The position numbers were made by a program, and so were the translations under genes. Positions 52,394 to 64,000 of a stretch of DNA of 64,000 nucleotides are shown here, piece after piece. The notes below the pieces were generated by a model, which did not search any database, was not told the origin of the DNA, and saw only the letters and a program-made list of their open reading frames with translations. The DNA is from Verrucomicrobiota bacterium (GTDB lineage: Bacteria > Verrucomicrobiota > Verrucomicrobiia > Opitutales > Opitutaceae): the NCBI GenBank assembly GCA_018239845.1, contig JAFEGO010000092.1:62001-126000 (forward strand), written 5' to 3'. Position 1 is the first letter of the stretch; each line of letters opens with the position of its first letter.

Positions 52394-54022
52394 TCAGCCC
52401 TCGGGGGCAGGGGTGGGTTTGGAGAGGAGGAAGGTGTGGCCGATGGTGTTGAGCTGGCCGCTGATGCGGCGGAGCACATTCACCATGTCCACGAAGCGAG
52501 TGCTGGTCTCGGCGGCGCCGGGGGTGTTTTGCGCGAGGCGCTGGTAGTGCTGCTTCTGGATCTCGATGCACCAGTCCTTCAGCACATCGCCGTCGCGGAG
52601 GAACTGGCGGGCGAGCGTGCGGTCGCGCGTGGCGAGGACGGAGATGGCGGTCTCAACCCGGCGCATCACGCGGCGGTGCAGCTCCTCCAGGTCGGCCCGG
52701 TCTTCCGGTGGGAGGGCGACGGTCTCGTTGGCGTGCTTGATGACGGAGCCGCAGAGGCTCTTGTCGATGGTGTCGGCGATGGACTCGAGCTGGCTGGAAA
52801 AATTGAGGAGGCCGAACTGGAGCTGGCTGTCGCGGGGCGTCATCGCGTCGGCGGGGAGCCGGCTGAGGTAGAGCTTGATGGCGTTGTTGAGCTCATCGAC
52901 GCGGTCGTCGTGGCGCTGTATGCTGCGGGCGAGGGTGGGGTTGTTCTCGACGAAGGCGCGCCATGCGCCATCGAGCATGCCCTTCACCTCGTCGGCGAGG
53001 CGGAGGGTTTCGCGCGTGGCGTTGGCGAGGGCGAAGACCGGGCTCGTGAGCGCCGCGGGGTCGAGGTGGGTGGCGACGGGCGGCACTCCGGCGACGGTCG
53101 CCTCGGCGGGGCGGACGGTGTGCTGGAGGAGGCGGCCGAGCGGTCCGGCGAAGACGACGCCGACGGCCATGACCGCGAGGTTGAAGGCCGTGTGGAAATT
53201 GGCGGTCTGGCGCTCGAGGCTGCCGGGGCTGAGCGCGAGGAGATCGAGGAGCGGCTGAAAGGCGATGAGGCACAGCACGATAAAGGCGCCTTTGAGGATG
53301 AGATTGGCGGCGGCGAGCCGGCGGCCCTGCCAGGTGCCAAGTCCGGCCATCAGCGAGGTGAGGCCGAGGCCGAGGTTGGCGCCGAGGACCACGGGCACGA
53401 GCAGCTCGAGGGTGACGATGCCGGAGGAGCCGAGCGCGAGGGCGAGACCGATGGCGGCGGTGGAACTCTGCGTGGCGAGCGTCAGCACCGCGGTGAAGAC
53501 GACAAGCAGCACATGATGGTGGATGAGGATGCCGAGGATGGTGCGGAAATCCTCGTCGCCTGCGAGGGTGTGCGCGGCCTCGCCGCCGACGCGCATCGCG
53601 AGGAAGATGAAGCCCAGGCCGAGGAGGGACTGGCCCGCGCCACGGATCGTCTCGGATTTGAACGCCTGGAAACCGATCAGGCCCACGACGAGGAAGACCG
53701 AGTAGTAGTCGTAGAAGCGGAGCGCGATCAGCTGGACGGTGATGGTGATGCCGACGTTGGCGCCGAGGAGGAAGGCCAGCATCGAGGCCGCGGGGAGCTT
53801 GCCGGCGTTGAGAAGCTGGAGGGCAAGGAGCGTCTGCGCTGTGGAGGACGGGGCGACGGTGCCGAAGACGAAACCGGCGAAGGCGGACGTCCACGGTCGG
53901 CGCGCCATGCGCTCAAGCCAGGCGTGGAGGGCGTGCCCGAGCATGCGCTCGAGGCCTTTGCGCAGGGATCGGATGCCGAAAAGAATCAGCGCGACGCTGC
54001 CGGCGATGTTTAAGAACACCAT
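52394..54022 (-). CDS. Na/Pi cotransporter family protein with PhoU-like tail
   Basis: A 542-residue membrane protein. The first 330 residues contain the two inverted repeats of the NptA/Na-Pi type with the signs 'APSSTAQTLLAL' and 'ATQSSTAAIGLAL', the QSS-type motifs of this family. About eight or nine helices are seen. The C-terminal 200 residues are helical and PhoU-like ('RETLRLADEVKGML', 'FSSQLESIADTID'). It would bring phosphate, or a related anion, in with sodium. The CorA gene lies upstream on the same strand, 89 nt away. Confidence 0.9.
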   Translation of the reverse strand: MVFLNIAGSVALILFGIRSLRKGLERMLGHALHAWLERMARRPWTSAFAGFVFGTVAPSSTAQTLLALQLLNAGKLPAASMLAFLLGANVGITITVQLIALRFYDYYSVFLVVGLIGFQAFKSETIRGAGQSLLGLGFIFLAMRVGGEAAHTLAGDEDFRTILGILIHHHVLLVVFTAVLTLATQSSTAAIGLALALGSSGIVTLELLVPVVLGANLGLGLTSLMAGLGTWQGRRLAAANLILKGAFIVLCLIAFQPLLDLLALSPGSLERQTANFHTAFNLAVMAVGVVFAGPLGRLLQHTVRPAEATVAGVPPVATHLDPAALTSPVFALANATRETLRLADEVKGMLDGAWRAFVENNPTLARSIQRHDDRVDELNNAIKLYLSRLPADAMTPRDSQLQFGLLNFSSQLESIADTIDKSLCGSVIKHANETVALPPEDRADLEELHRRVMRRVETAISVLATRDRTLARQFLRDGDVLKDWCIEIQKQHYQRLAQNTPGAAETSTRFVDMVNVLRRISGQLNTIGHTFLLSKPTPAPEG

Positions 54023-54111
54023 GATGACGGACGGAAGATAGGGGACTAAGACGTGCGCGTCCAGCGCGGGGAGACGGTCGATGGCGGGTATGCGGCCACC
54101 GAGCTAACGGA

Positions 54112-55086
54112 TCAGAACCACTTTTTCTTTTTCAGATAGACGACCATCGCGAGGGTGGAGACGAGGGTGAGGATGCAGGCGTACAGGTAGCCATGCGGCG
54201 AGCGGAGCTCGGGCATGTGGTCGAAGTTCATGCCGTACCAGCCGCCGACGAGCACCGCGGGGAGCGTGACGGCGGTGAGCGCAGTGAGAAACTTGATACC
54301 CTCGTTGGCCTCGAAGGCGGCCTTGTTGAGGTAGATGTCGAAGGCCATCATCAGTCGCTCGCTGTAGCCGGCGGCGGTCTGCTCCTGGCGCGCGAGGTTG
54401 TCGCGGAGGTCGCGGTAGTAGGGGAGCAGGTTGGCGCGGATGAGCTTGCTGTCGCCGCGCGCGAGGCGGTCGATGACGTCGCGCTGCGGACGGATGATGG
54501 TGCTGAGCTTGGTGAAGTCGCGGCGGACGTGGAGGATCTCGGCGACGAGCTTCTGCGCGCCGGACTCGCGAGCGAGGACGTGCTCCTCGATCTCCTCCAG
54601 CTCGGTGCGGAGCTCGTCGATCACGGGGACGTAGTTGTCGATGAGCTGGTCGAGGAGGCTGTGGGCGATGCGGTCGGGGCCGCGGGGGGCGGCGCCGATG
54701 CTCTTGGTGTAGCGGTCGATCATCGTCGTCACCGAGCGGAGGGGCGTGCGGTGGAAGGTGACGAGATAGTCCTTGCCGAGGAAGAAATCGACCTCGGTGG
54801 TGGCGAACTTGTCCTGGCGCGTGAAATCCACGGCATGCATCACGAGGAAAAGATAGTCCTCGTAGTCCTCGACCTTCGGCAGGGAGCTGGGGGTGACGCA
54901 GTCCTCGATGGCGAGCGGGTGGAACTGAAAAACCTCCTCGAGGACGGACTTGATCTCGGCGTCGGTCGGGTTGTCGAGATCGACCCAAAGGATGAGACCC
55001 TTGTCGGAACGCACGAGCCGCAGGGCCTCGAGCTCGAGGTCGCGGCCGACGAGTTTGCCTTCGCTGAAGATGAAGGAGTGGATCAT
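54112..55086 (-). CDS. corA: CorA-type magnesium transporter
   Basis: A 324-residue protein with a large soluble N-terminal domain and two C-terminal helices. The signature GMNF is in 'VGGWYGMNFDHMPEL', and the last helix ends in KKKKWF. It forms a pentameric channel for Mg2+ (or Co2+) across the inner membrane. The N-terminal domain includes 'HPLAIEDCVTPSSLPKVEDY'. ATG 55086. The Na/Pi transporter gene follows 89 nt downstream and the EIIA gene precedes by 52 nt on the same strand, so a three-gene ion/regulatory set is possible. Confidence 0.93.
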   Translation of the reverse strand: MIHSFIFSEGKLVGRDLELEALRLVRSDKGLILWVDLDNPTDAEIKSVLEEVFQFHPLAIEDCVTPSSLPKVEDYEDYLFLVMHAVDFTRQDKFATTEVDFFLGKDYLVTFHRTPLRSVTTMIDRYTKSIGAAPRGPDRIAHSLLDQLIDNYVPVIDELRTELEEIEEHVLARESGAQKLVAEILHVRRDFTKLSTIIRPQRDVIDRLARGDSKLIRANLLPYYRDLRDNLARQEQTAAGYSERLMMAFDIYLNKAAFEANEGIKFLTALTAVTLPAVLVGGWYGMNFDHMPELRSPHGYLYACILTLVSTLAMVVYLKKKKWF

Positions 55087-55138
55087 GCGGGAAAAACGAC
55101 GGCGAAAAGGACAGCGCGTGCGAAACGCGCAACCTACC

Positions 55139-55654
55139 TCAGACCGGCGCGGAGGCGAAGAGTTTCTCCTCGGCGGCGACGACGGCGGCGATGAAGTCGG
55201 CGGGCGTGTCGGCGGTCATCAGCGCATCGCGGTTGGCGGCGTCGCGGAGGAGCTTGCAGAGCGTGCTGAGCACGGTGAGGTAGTCGCCGGGCTTGGACTT
55301 GGGTGTGCCGAGGACGAAGAAGAGCCGCACCGGGTCGGACGTCTGGTCGAAGAGGATCGGGGTGTCGATGCGGCCGACGGCGAGGACGATCTTCTGCACA
55401 TGCGTCGTGCGCGCGTGGGGCAGGGCGATGCCATGGCCGAGGCACGTCGTGTCGAGCCGGTCGCGGGTGAGCAGTTCGCCGTAAAAACCGGGGTAGCTCG
55501 TGACGTCGGGATGGCCCTCCAGCAGCTTAGCGATGGACTCAAGCACGGTGGCACGGTCCGCACTGGGCAGGTGCAGCGCGATGCGGGCGGGGTCGAGCAA
55601 CGGGGAGATTTTTCCAGCGAGGGCCACGGGCGAAAGGGGATTGAAGCAAGACAC
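55139..55654 (-). CDS. PTS EIIA (fructose/Ntr-type) protein
   Basis: A 171-residue protein of the EIIA-fructose/PtsN group. The phospho-acceptor His lies in 'LGHGIALPHARTTHV', and the rest has the usual 'RLFFVLGTPKSKPGDYL'. No EIIB or EIIC is near, so a regulatory EIIA-Ntr role is more likely than sugar uptake. GTG 55654 begins the frame; an in-frame GTG at 55627 is an alternative. The gene is 52 nt upstream of corA, in line with Ntr-type control of ion transport. Confidence 0.87.
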   Translation of the reverse strand: MSCFNPLSPVALAGKISPLLDPARIALHLPSADRATVLESIAKLLEGHPDVTSYPGFYGELLTRDRLDTTCLGHGIALPHARTTHVQKIVLAVGRIDTPILFDQTSDPVRLFFVLGTPKSKPGDYLTVLSTLCKLLRDAANRDALMTADTPADFIAAVVAAEEKLFASAPV

Positions 55655-55765
55655 GTCGGCCCTTCGGCCTTGGCAAGGGCGGAATTGAAAAGACCACGAG
55701 GAGATGAGGAGCGCCCGCGAATCACGCGAATGGGCGTGAAGGCGAAGAACAGGAGCGCGCGCAAA

Positions 55766-55794
55766 AAAGGCGCGGCTTTGTGGGCCGCGCCTTT
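55766..55794 (-). terminator. intrinsic terminator of gyrA
   Basis: AAAGGCGCGGC pairs with GCCGCGCCTTT around a 7-nt loop; read on the minus strand it is followed by a run of T. It lies 22 nt beyond the gyrA stop. Confidence 0.88.
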
Positions 55795-55816
55795 GAAGGC
55801 AAGACGGAGGATTTGA

Positions 55817-58330
<2,514 letters not shown>

Positions 58331-58395
58331 TCGGAAAAAATTTTAAGCGCGAAGAGGCGAAGGGGCTAAGGCCGGAAGAAGAGCGACGCCGGATA

Positions 58396-58809
58396 CTAGG
58401 GTTGGGTTTGAAAATCCAAATTCAGGATTCGGTTGATACCGTCTTTGATGAGCGGGACGTTGAAGTTGATGAGCAGTCCGAGCGGGAGCTTGAGGAGCTT
58501 TAAATAGGTGGTGACCTGAACGCGGTGGATGGGCTGGATGGCTTCGACCGTTTTCAACTCGATGAGCAATTGGTCGTTGAGGATGAGATCCAGACGGTAG
58601 GCATGATTGATGACGGTGCCGCGATAGGTAAGCGGGAGAACTTTTTCGCGTTCCACCTTGAGGCCGGCGTGAGCCAACTCGATGGCGAGGCATTCATGAT
58701 AAGCACTTTCCAGCAAACCCGGCCCCAAGGTGCGATGAACCGTCAGCGCCCCGTGCACCGCGATGGTGGCGAGCCGCTCGATTCCCTCGGGCACGGTGAC
58801 TTGGTTCAT
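58396..58809 (-). CDS. GxxExxY protein
   Basis: A 137-residue protein of the GxxExxY family, named for 'GPGLLESAYHE'. It also has 'HAYRLDLILNDQLLIELKTVE' (pattern D...ELK), the PD-(D/E)XK-like core of this group. Its biological role is not established; it is likely a nuclease-fold protein. It is inserted between gyrB (31 nt upstream) and gyrA (65 nt downstream) on the same strand. Its base composition is clearly lower in GC than both gyrase genes, which suggests later insertion. Confidence 0.88.
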   Translation of the reverse strand: MNQVTVPEGIERLATIAVHGALTVHRTLGPGLLESAYHECLAIELAHAGLKVEREKVLPLTYRGTVINHAYRLDLILNDQLLIELKTVEAIQPIHRVQVTTYLKLLKLPLGLLINFNVPLIKDGINRILNLDFQTQP

Positions 58810-58840
58810 GGCTTAGCATCTTTGCCTCTTAGCGCTTAAC

Positions 58841-61489
<2,649 letters not shown>

Positions 61490-61572
61490 TCAGGGTGGAA
61501 AAGGCGTTTCCTTGCGATTTAAGGCGAGGGATTCGGTTGACCGGGGTGGGGATAGGGGCAAGGTCCTTGCCC

Positions 61573-62295
61573 ATGCTTACACCCGTGATTGAAAAGGTGT
61601 TGATTTTGCAGGATCGCGACGTCCGGCGGCAGACGTTGGAAAATCAGTTAAAGGCCGTCCCGCAGGACGTTGCGCGAGTGGAGCAGAAGATCGCCGCCGA
61701 AAAGGGCGCAATCGAGACCGCCAAGGGCGAGCTGATGGCGCTGGAGGCCCGCAAGAAAGTCATCGAGACGGAAATCGGCTCCGCCGAGACCCGGCTGGCC
61801 AAGTATCGCACGCAACAGTCGCAGGTGAAAAAGAACGACGAGTACCAGGCACTCGGCCACGAGATCGAAACGACCCAGAAAACGATCGGGGAATTCGAGG
61901 GCCAGGAGCTCGAAATCATGTACGGGATCGACGAGGCGAAAAAGAAGTTCGCCGCGGCCGAGGCCGAGCTGAAGGCCAACATCGCCGGCCACGAGGCGCG
62001 CATCAAGACGCTGAAGGAGCGCGGCGAAAACCTCGCCGCCGAGGCGAAGGTAGCGCAGGGGGATTTCGCGGCGGCGCGGGCTCCGCTCGACGAGCCGACG
62101 CTGCGGCTGTACGACCGCATCGCGGCGCGCAACCTGCCGGCCTGCGTGCCGATCCGCGGCGGCAAGTGCGGCGGCTGCCACCTCAAGGTTTCCAGCGAAG
62201 TGGAGTCCGCGGTGCGCGGCAAAGGCGGGCTCGATCCCTCGGGCCGGCTCGCGACCTGCGACCAGTGCGGCCGGTTGGTGTACTGGGAGGCCTAA
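61573..62295 (+). CDS. coiled-coil protein with C4 zinc ribbon
   Basis: A 240-residue protein of the DUF164/CT398 type: a long coiled coil ('KIAAEKGAIETAKGELMALE', 'QVKKNDEYQALGHEIETTQK') followed by a C4 zinc ribbon with CGGCHLKVS and CDQCGRLVYW. It is likely cytoplasmic and may be a scaffold or nucleic-acid binding factor. ATG 61573 is chosen; the upstream frame to 61495 adds 26 residues. It is divergent from gyrB across a 167-nt spacer. A GC-rich stem at 62302-62322 follows it. Confidence 0.85.
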   Translation: MLTPVIEKVLILQDRDVRRQTLENQLKAVPQDVARVEQKIAAEKGAIETAKGELMALEARKKVIETEIGSAETRLAKYRTQQSQVKKNDEYQALGHEIETTQKTIGEFEGQELEIMYGIDEAKKKFAAAEAELKANIAGHEARIKTLKERGENLAAEAKVAQGDFAAARAPLDEPTLRLYDRIAARNLPACVPIRGGKCGGCHLKVSSEVESAVRGKGGLDPSGRLATCDQCGRLVYWEA

Positions 62296-62301
62296 AACAG
62301 G

Positions 62302-62322
62302 GGCCCGGCCGCCGGCCGGGCC
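62302..62322 (+). terminator. GC-rich stem after the zinc-ribbon gene
   Basis: GGCCCGGCC pairs with GGCCGGGCC around a 3-nt loop, 7 nt beyond the stop. The T run after it is absent, so it may be a weak or factor-dependent terminator. Confidence 0.55.
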
Positions 62323-62333
62323 TGCAAAGATCC

Positions 62334-62394
62334 TGCGACCGCAATTGCTCGGGACGCGACGCCGTTTGCACGCCCGAGACAATTACGGTTCGCA
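62334..62394. repeat. imperfect inverted repeat between zinc-ribbon and deacetylase genes
   Basis: TGCGACCGCAATTGCTCGGG (62334-62353) pairs with CCCGAGACAATTACGGTTCGCA (62373-62394) with a few mismatches and bulges. It may be a terminator or REP-type element in a converging spacer. A small RNA is possible but unsupported. Confidence 0.55.
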
Positions 62395-62438
62395 CGACGG
62401 GCGCGAGTCAGCGCGCCCGAGGTGGTCACAGAAAGGGT

Positions 62439-63158
62439 TCATCGCCCGCGCAGCCGGTTCCAGTAGCGCCGGGCGCGCTGGCCGAGGCGTTTGGGCTGAC
62501 TGAAGGGCGCAGTGGGAGAGGGCAGGCGGTCGGCGCCGACGCGGTAGAGAAGAGGACGGTCCCAGTTAAGATTGTCAGCGCCGCCGATGCGGAAGGCGTG
62601 CGCGTAATGCTGCTGTACCAGCTGCAAGGCCCGCGGGGAGAAACGCCCGTAAGGAAAGACAAAGCTGTCCACCGGGCAGCCGAGGCGCGCGCTGAGCAGG
62701 AGCTTCGAAGAGACGATCTCGGTATGGAGATCGACGTCGGACCCGTCGAGGGGGCGGTGGGTGTAGCCATGGGCGGCGATGGCGACGAGGCCGCTCCGGG
62801 CGATCTCGCGCAGCTCCGTCCACGTGCAGTAGCCCGCGCCGTCGCTGAAGTCGGATTCGACCAGCAGGCGGATATGAGGTTCGAGGTCCACGCGCTCGGA
62901 GACCACCACGGGCGGCACGGCGAGGACGGCGCAGAGGTTGTGCTTGGCGAGCAGGGGGAAGACGACGGCGTAGAAATCGTAGCTGGCGTCGTCGAAGGTG
63001 AGGCAGACGTTGAGGCGGTCAGGGTCGAGGTTGTCGCCGGGCAGGACGCAGGCGTAGTTGGCCGCGATGTGCGCGAAATGCGCGTCGAGCATGGCCGGGG
63101 TGTTGCCATAGGGCCCGGACCGGGCCCGGTGATACATCAGGGCGAGGAGACTCATCAT
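62439..63158 (-). CDS. polysaccharide deacetylase-family protein
   Basis: A 239-residue NodB-like enzyme. Motif 1 is 'VCLTFDDASYDF' (the first Asp as base, the second for metal), and motif 2 is the His pair in 'AAHGYTHRPLDGSD'. These enzymes remove N-acetyl or other acyl groups from surface polysaccharides. No signal peptide is visible, so it may act in the cytoplasm or use another route. ATG 63158 overlaps the stop of the upstream glycosyltransferase (ATGA), so the two are coupled. Confidence 0.87.
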   Translation of the reverse strand: MMSLLALMYHRARSGPYGNTPAMLDAHFAHIAANYACVLPGDNLDPDRLNVCLTFDDASYDFYAVVFPLLAKHNLCAVLAVPPVVVSERVDLEPHIRLLVESDFSDGAGYCTWTELREIARSGLVAIAAHGYTHRPLDGSDVDLHTEIVSSKLLLSARLGCPVDSFVFPYGRFSPRALQLVQQHYAHAFRIGGADNLNWDRPLLYRVGADRLPSPTAPFSQPKRLGQRARRYWNRLRGR

Positions 63159-64000
63159 GTGCAGCGCCGGTTGGCCTCGTGGAGGAGGAGATATTTCCAG
63201 AAGACGGTCTGGGCCTTGTAGGCGCAGATCACGAGGCCCTCGTAGCCCTCGAAACAGCCGAGCTGCAAGAGATAGCTCTTCACGAAGGCCCAGGTGCCGC
63301 GCGCGACCGCCTTGAAGGGGCTGGAGGACTTGCGACCGGCGTTCTGCGTGGCGAAGAGCCGGCCGTAGCTGTTCATCTTGCGCAGGAAGTCGTCGAGCGA
63401 GACGTAGGAATGGTGGCGGATCGCGTGGCGCAGGACGCGCACGTTGAGCTTCGCGGTCTGCACACGCTCGTGGACCTCGCTGGCGCAGAAATTGGTGACC
63501 CGGCGGTTGAAGAGCCGCTCATGGCGATCGGGCGCCCAGCCGCAGGAGGTGATCTTGCGGCCGTTGAAATAGTTGTCGAACGGGATGGTATAAACCGTGT
63601 GCGGATCGAGCTCCAGGCCGGCGATCTCAGCGACGAGCGCGGGGGTGACGATCTCGTCGCTGTCGATGGAGAGGATCCAGTCGTGGCTCGCGAGCTCGAC
63701 GGCGTGGCGGTGGGCGCGGCCGAAGCCGGGGAAAGGGCCCGTGAGGCGGTGGACGCGGACGTTGGTGTGGCGCCGGGCGATCTCGATCGTGTCGTCGGTG
63801 GAGCCGGTATCGAGGACGATCACCTCGTGGCACCAGCGGAGGGCGTTGAGGACCTCATCGAGCCGGGCGGAGCTGTTCTTGGTCAGGATGGTGGCGCTGA
63901 GGGCCGGGAAGCGGCGGGCTGGCGCAGCGGCGAAGGGCGGGGCGGACTCGGCGGGGGCAAAAGATTGGAGGGCAGCGGGGCCGGCATAGAGATCGGTCGT
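63155..64000 (-). CDS. family 2 glycosyltransferase, 5' end outside window
   Basis: The frame stays open from the GTG at 63823 to the right edge at 64000 and contains no earlier start, so the gene begins outside; 281 residues are visible. The segment just upstream of the GTG reads 'LSATILTKNSSARLDEVLNA', the true GT2 N-terminal strand. It is followed by 'EVIVLDTGSTDDTIEIA', and the metal site DSDE in 'WILSIDSDEIVTP'. The C-terminal part is like the LpsX/WaaE-type lipooligosaccharide GT2 enzymes ('DRHERLFNRR'). It is coupled to the polysaccharide deacetylase downstream. Confidence 0.88.
   Translation of the reverse strand, partial: TTDLYAGPAALQSFAPAESAPPFAAAPARRFPALSATILTKNSSARLDEVLNALRWCHEVIVLDTGSTDDTIEIARRHTNVRVHRLTGPFPGFGRAHRHAVELASHDWILSIDSDEIVTPALVAEIAGLELDPHTVYTIPFDNYFNGRKITSCGWAPDRHERLFNRRVTNFCASEVHERVQTAKLNVRVLRHAIRHHSYVSLDDFLRKMNSYGRLFATQNAGRKSSSPFKAVARGTWAFVKSYLLQLGCFEGYEGLVICAYKAQTVFWKYLLLHEANRRCT

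Noticed and set aside
62296-62438. Possible RNase P RNA gene near the zinc-ribbon gene
   Set aside because: The spacer is only 143 nt and lacks the conserved RNase P core such as the GGAAAGUCCGGGC-like P4 region.

Overview
The window looks like a chromosomal piece of a high-GC, Gram-negative-type bacterium, most likely a verrucomicrobial Opitutaceae relative. This is an inference from very GC-rich coding DNA, an exosortase with a PEP-CTERM substrate, a giant secreted metalloprotease built from Ig, RCC1 and cadherin-like modules, a pilin-like module of the type I associate with this group, and many short-word hairpin repeats between genes. No rRNA, tRNA, CRISPR array, prophage or insertion sequence was recognised.

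Layout. 1-8.1 kb: the 3' part of an MGH1-like glycoside hydrolase, an NTF2-fold protein and a 1950-residue secreted metalloprotease. 8.3-16.3 kb: a WYL regulator divergent from an unknown gene, VanZ-like and orphan ExbD-like membrane proteins, then a Ski2-type helicase and RapA. 16.4-24.6 kb: mostly exported or metabolic single genes (LysM protein, phytanoyl-CoA dioxygenase-like enzyme, peroxiredoxin-like protein, PEP mutase/isocitrate lyase-like enzyme, TonB-C protein, HEAT protein, alpha/beta hydrolase) separated by repeat elements. 25-28 kb: RNase G/E and RodA. 28-38 kb: an envelope polysaccharide region (O-antigen ligase, four glycosyltransferases, Wzx-type flippase, exosortase fused to EpsI). 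38-47 kb: RNase Y, QueF, HisN-type phosphatase, an exonuclease, a WecG/TagA glycosyltransferase, a lipoprotein with a pilin-like C-terminus, an ABC-F ATPase, a HAD hydrolase and a zinc-ribbon protein. 47-55.7 kb: MFS transporter, M28 peptidase, a PEP-CTERM beta-strand-repeat protein, Na/Pi transporter, CorA, and a PTS EIIA protein. 55.8-62.3 kb: gyrA, a GxxExxY protein lodged between gyrA and gyrB, gyrB, and a coiled-coil zinc-ribbon protein. 62.4-64 kb: a polysaccharide deacetylase and a glycosyltransferase running off the right edge.

How it fits together. The glycan genes make and export a surface polysaccharide, and the exosortase (36190-37824) is the likely processing enzyme for PEP-CTERM proteins such as 49893-52253; exosortases are known to travel with exopolysaccharide genes. 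The most unusual sequence-level signal is a dispersed set of intergenic elements made of 9-nt tandem words, most of them folding back into hairpins placed just upstream of genes. In two cases (queF and the exonuclease) the hairpin arm runs up to or into the start codon. Related 7-nt tandem tracts lie inside the exosortase gene. A small AT-rich patch with three related palindromic half-site sets and no gene to control (24.8-24.9 kb) looks like a relic operator.
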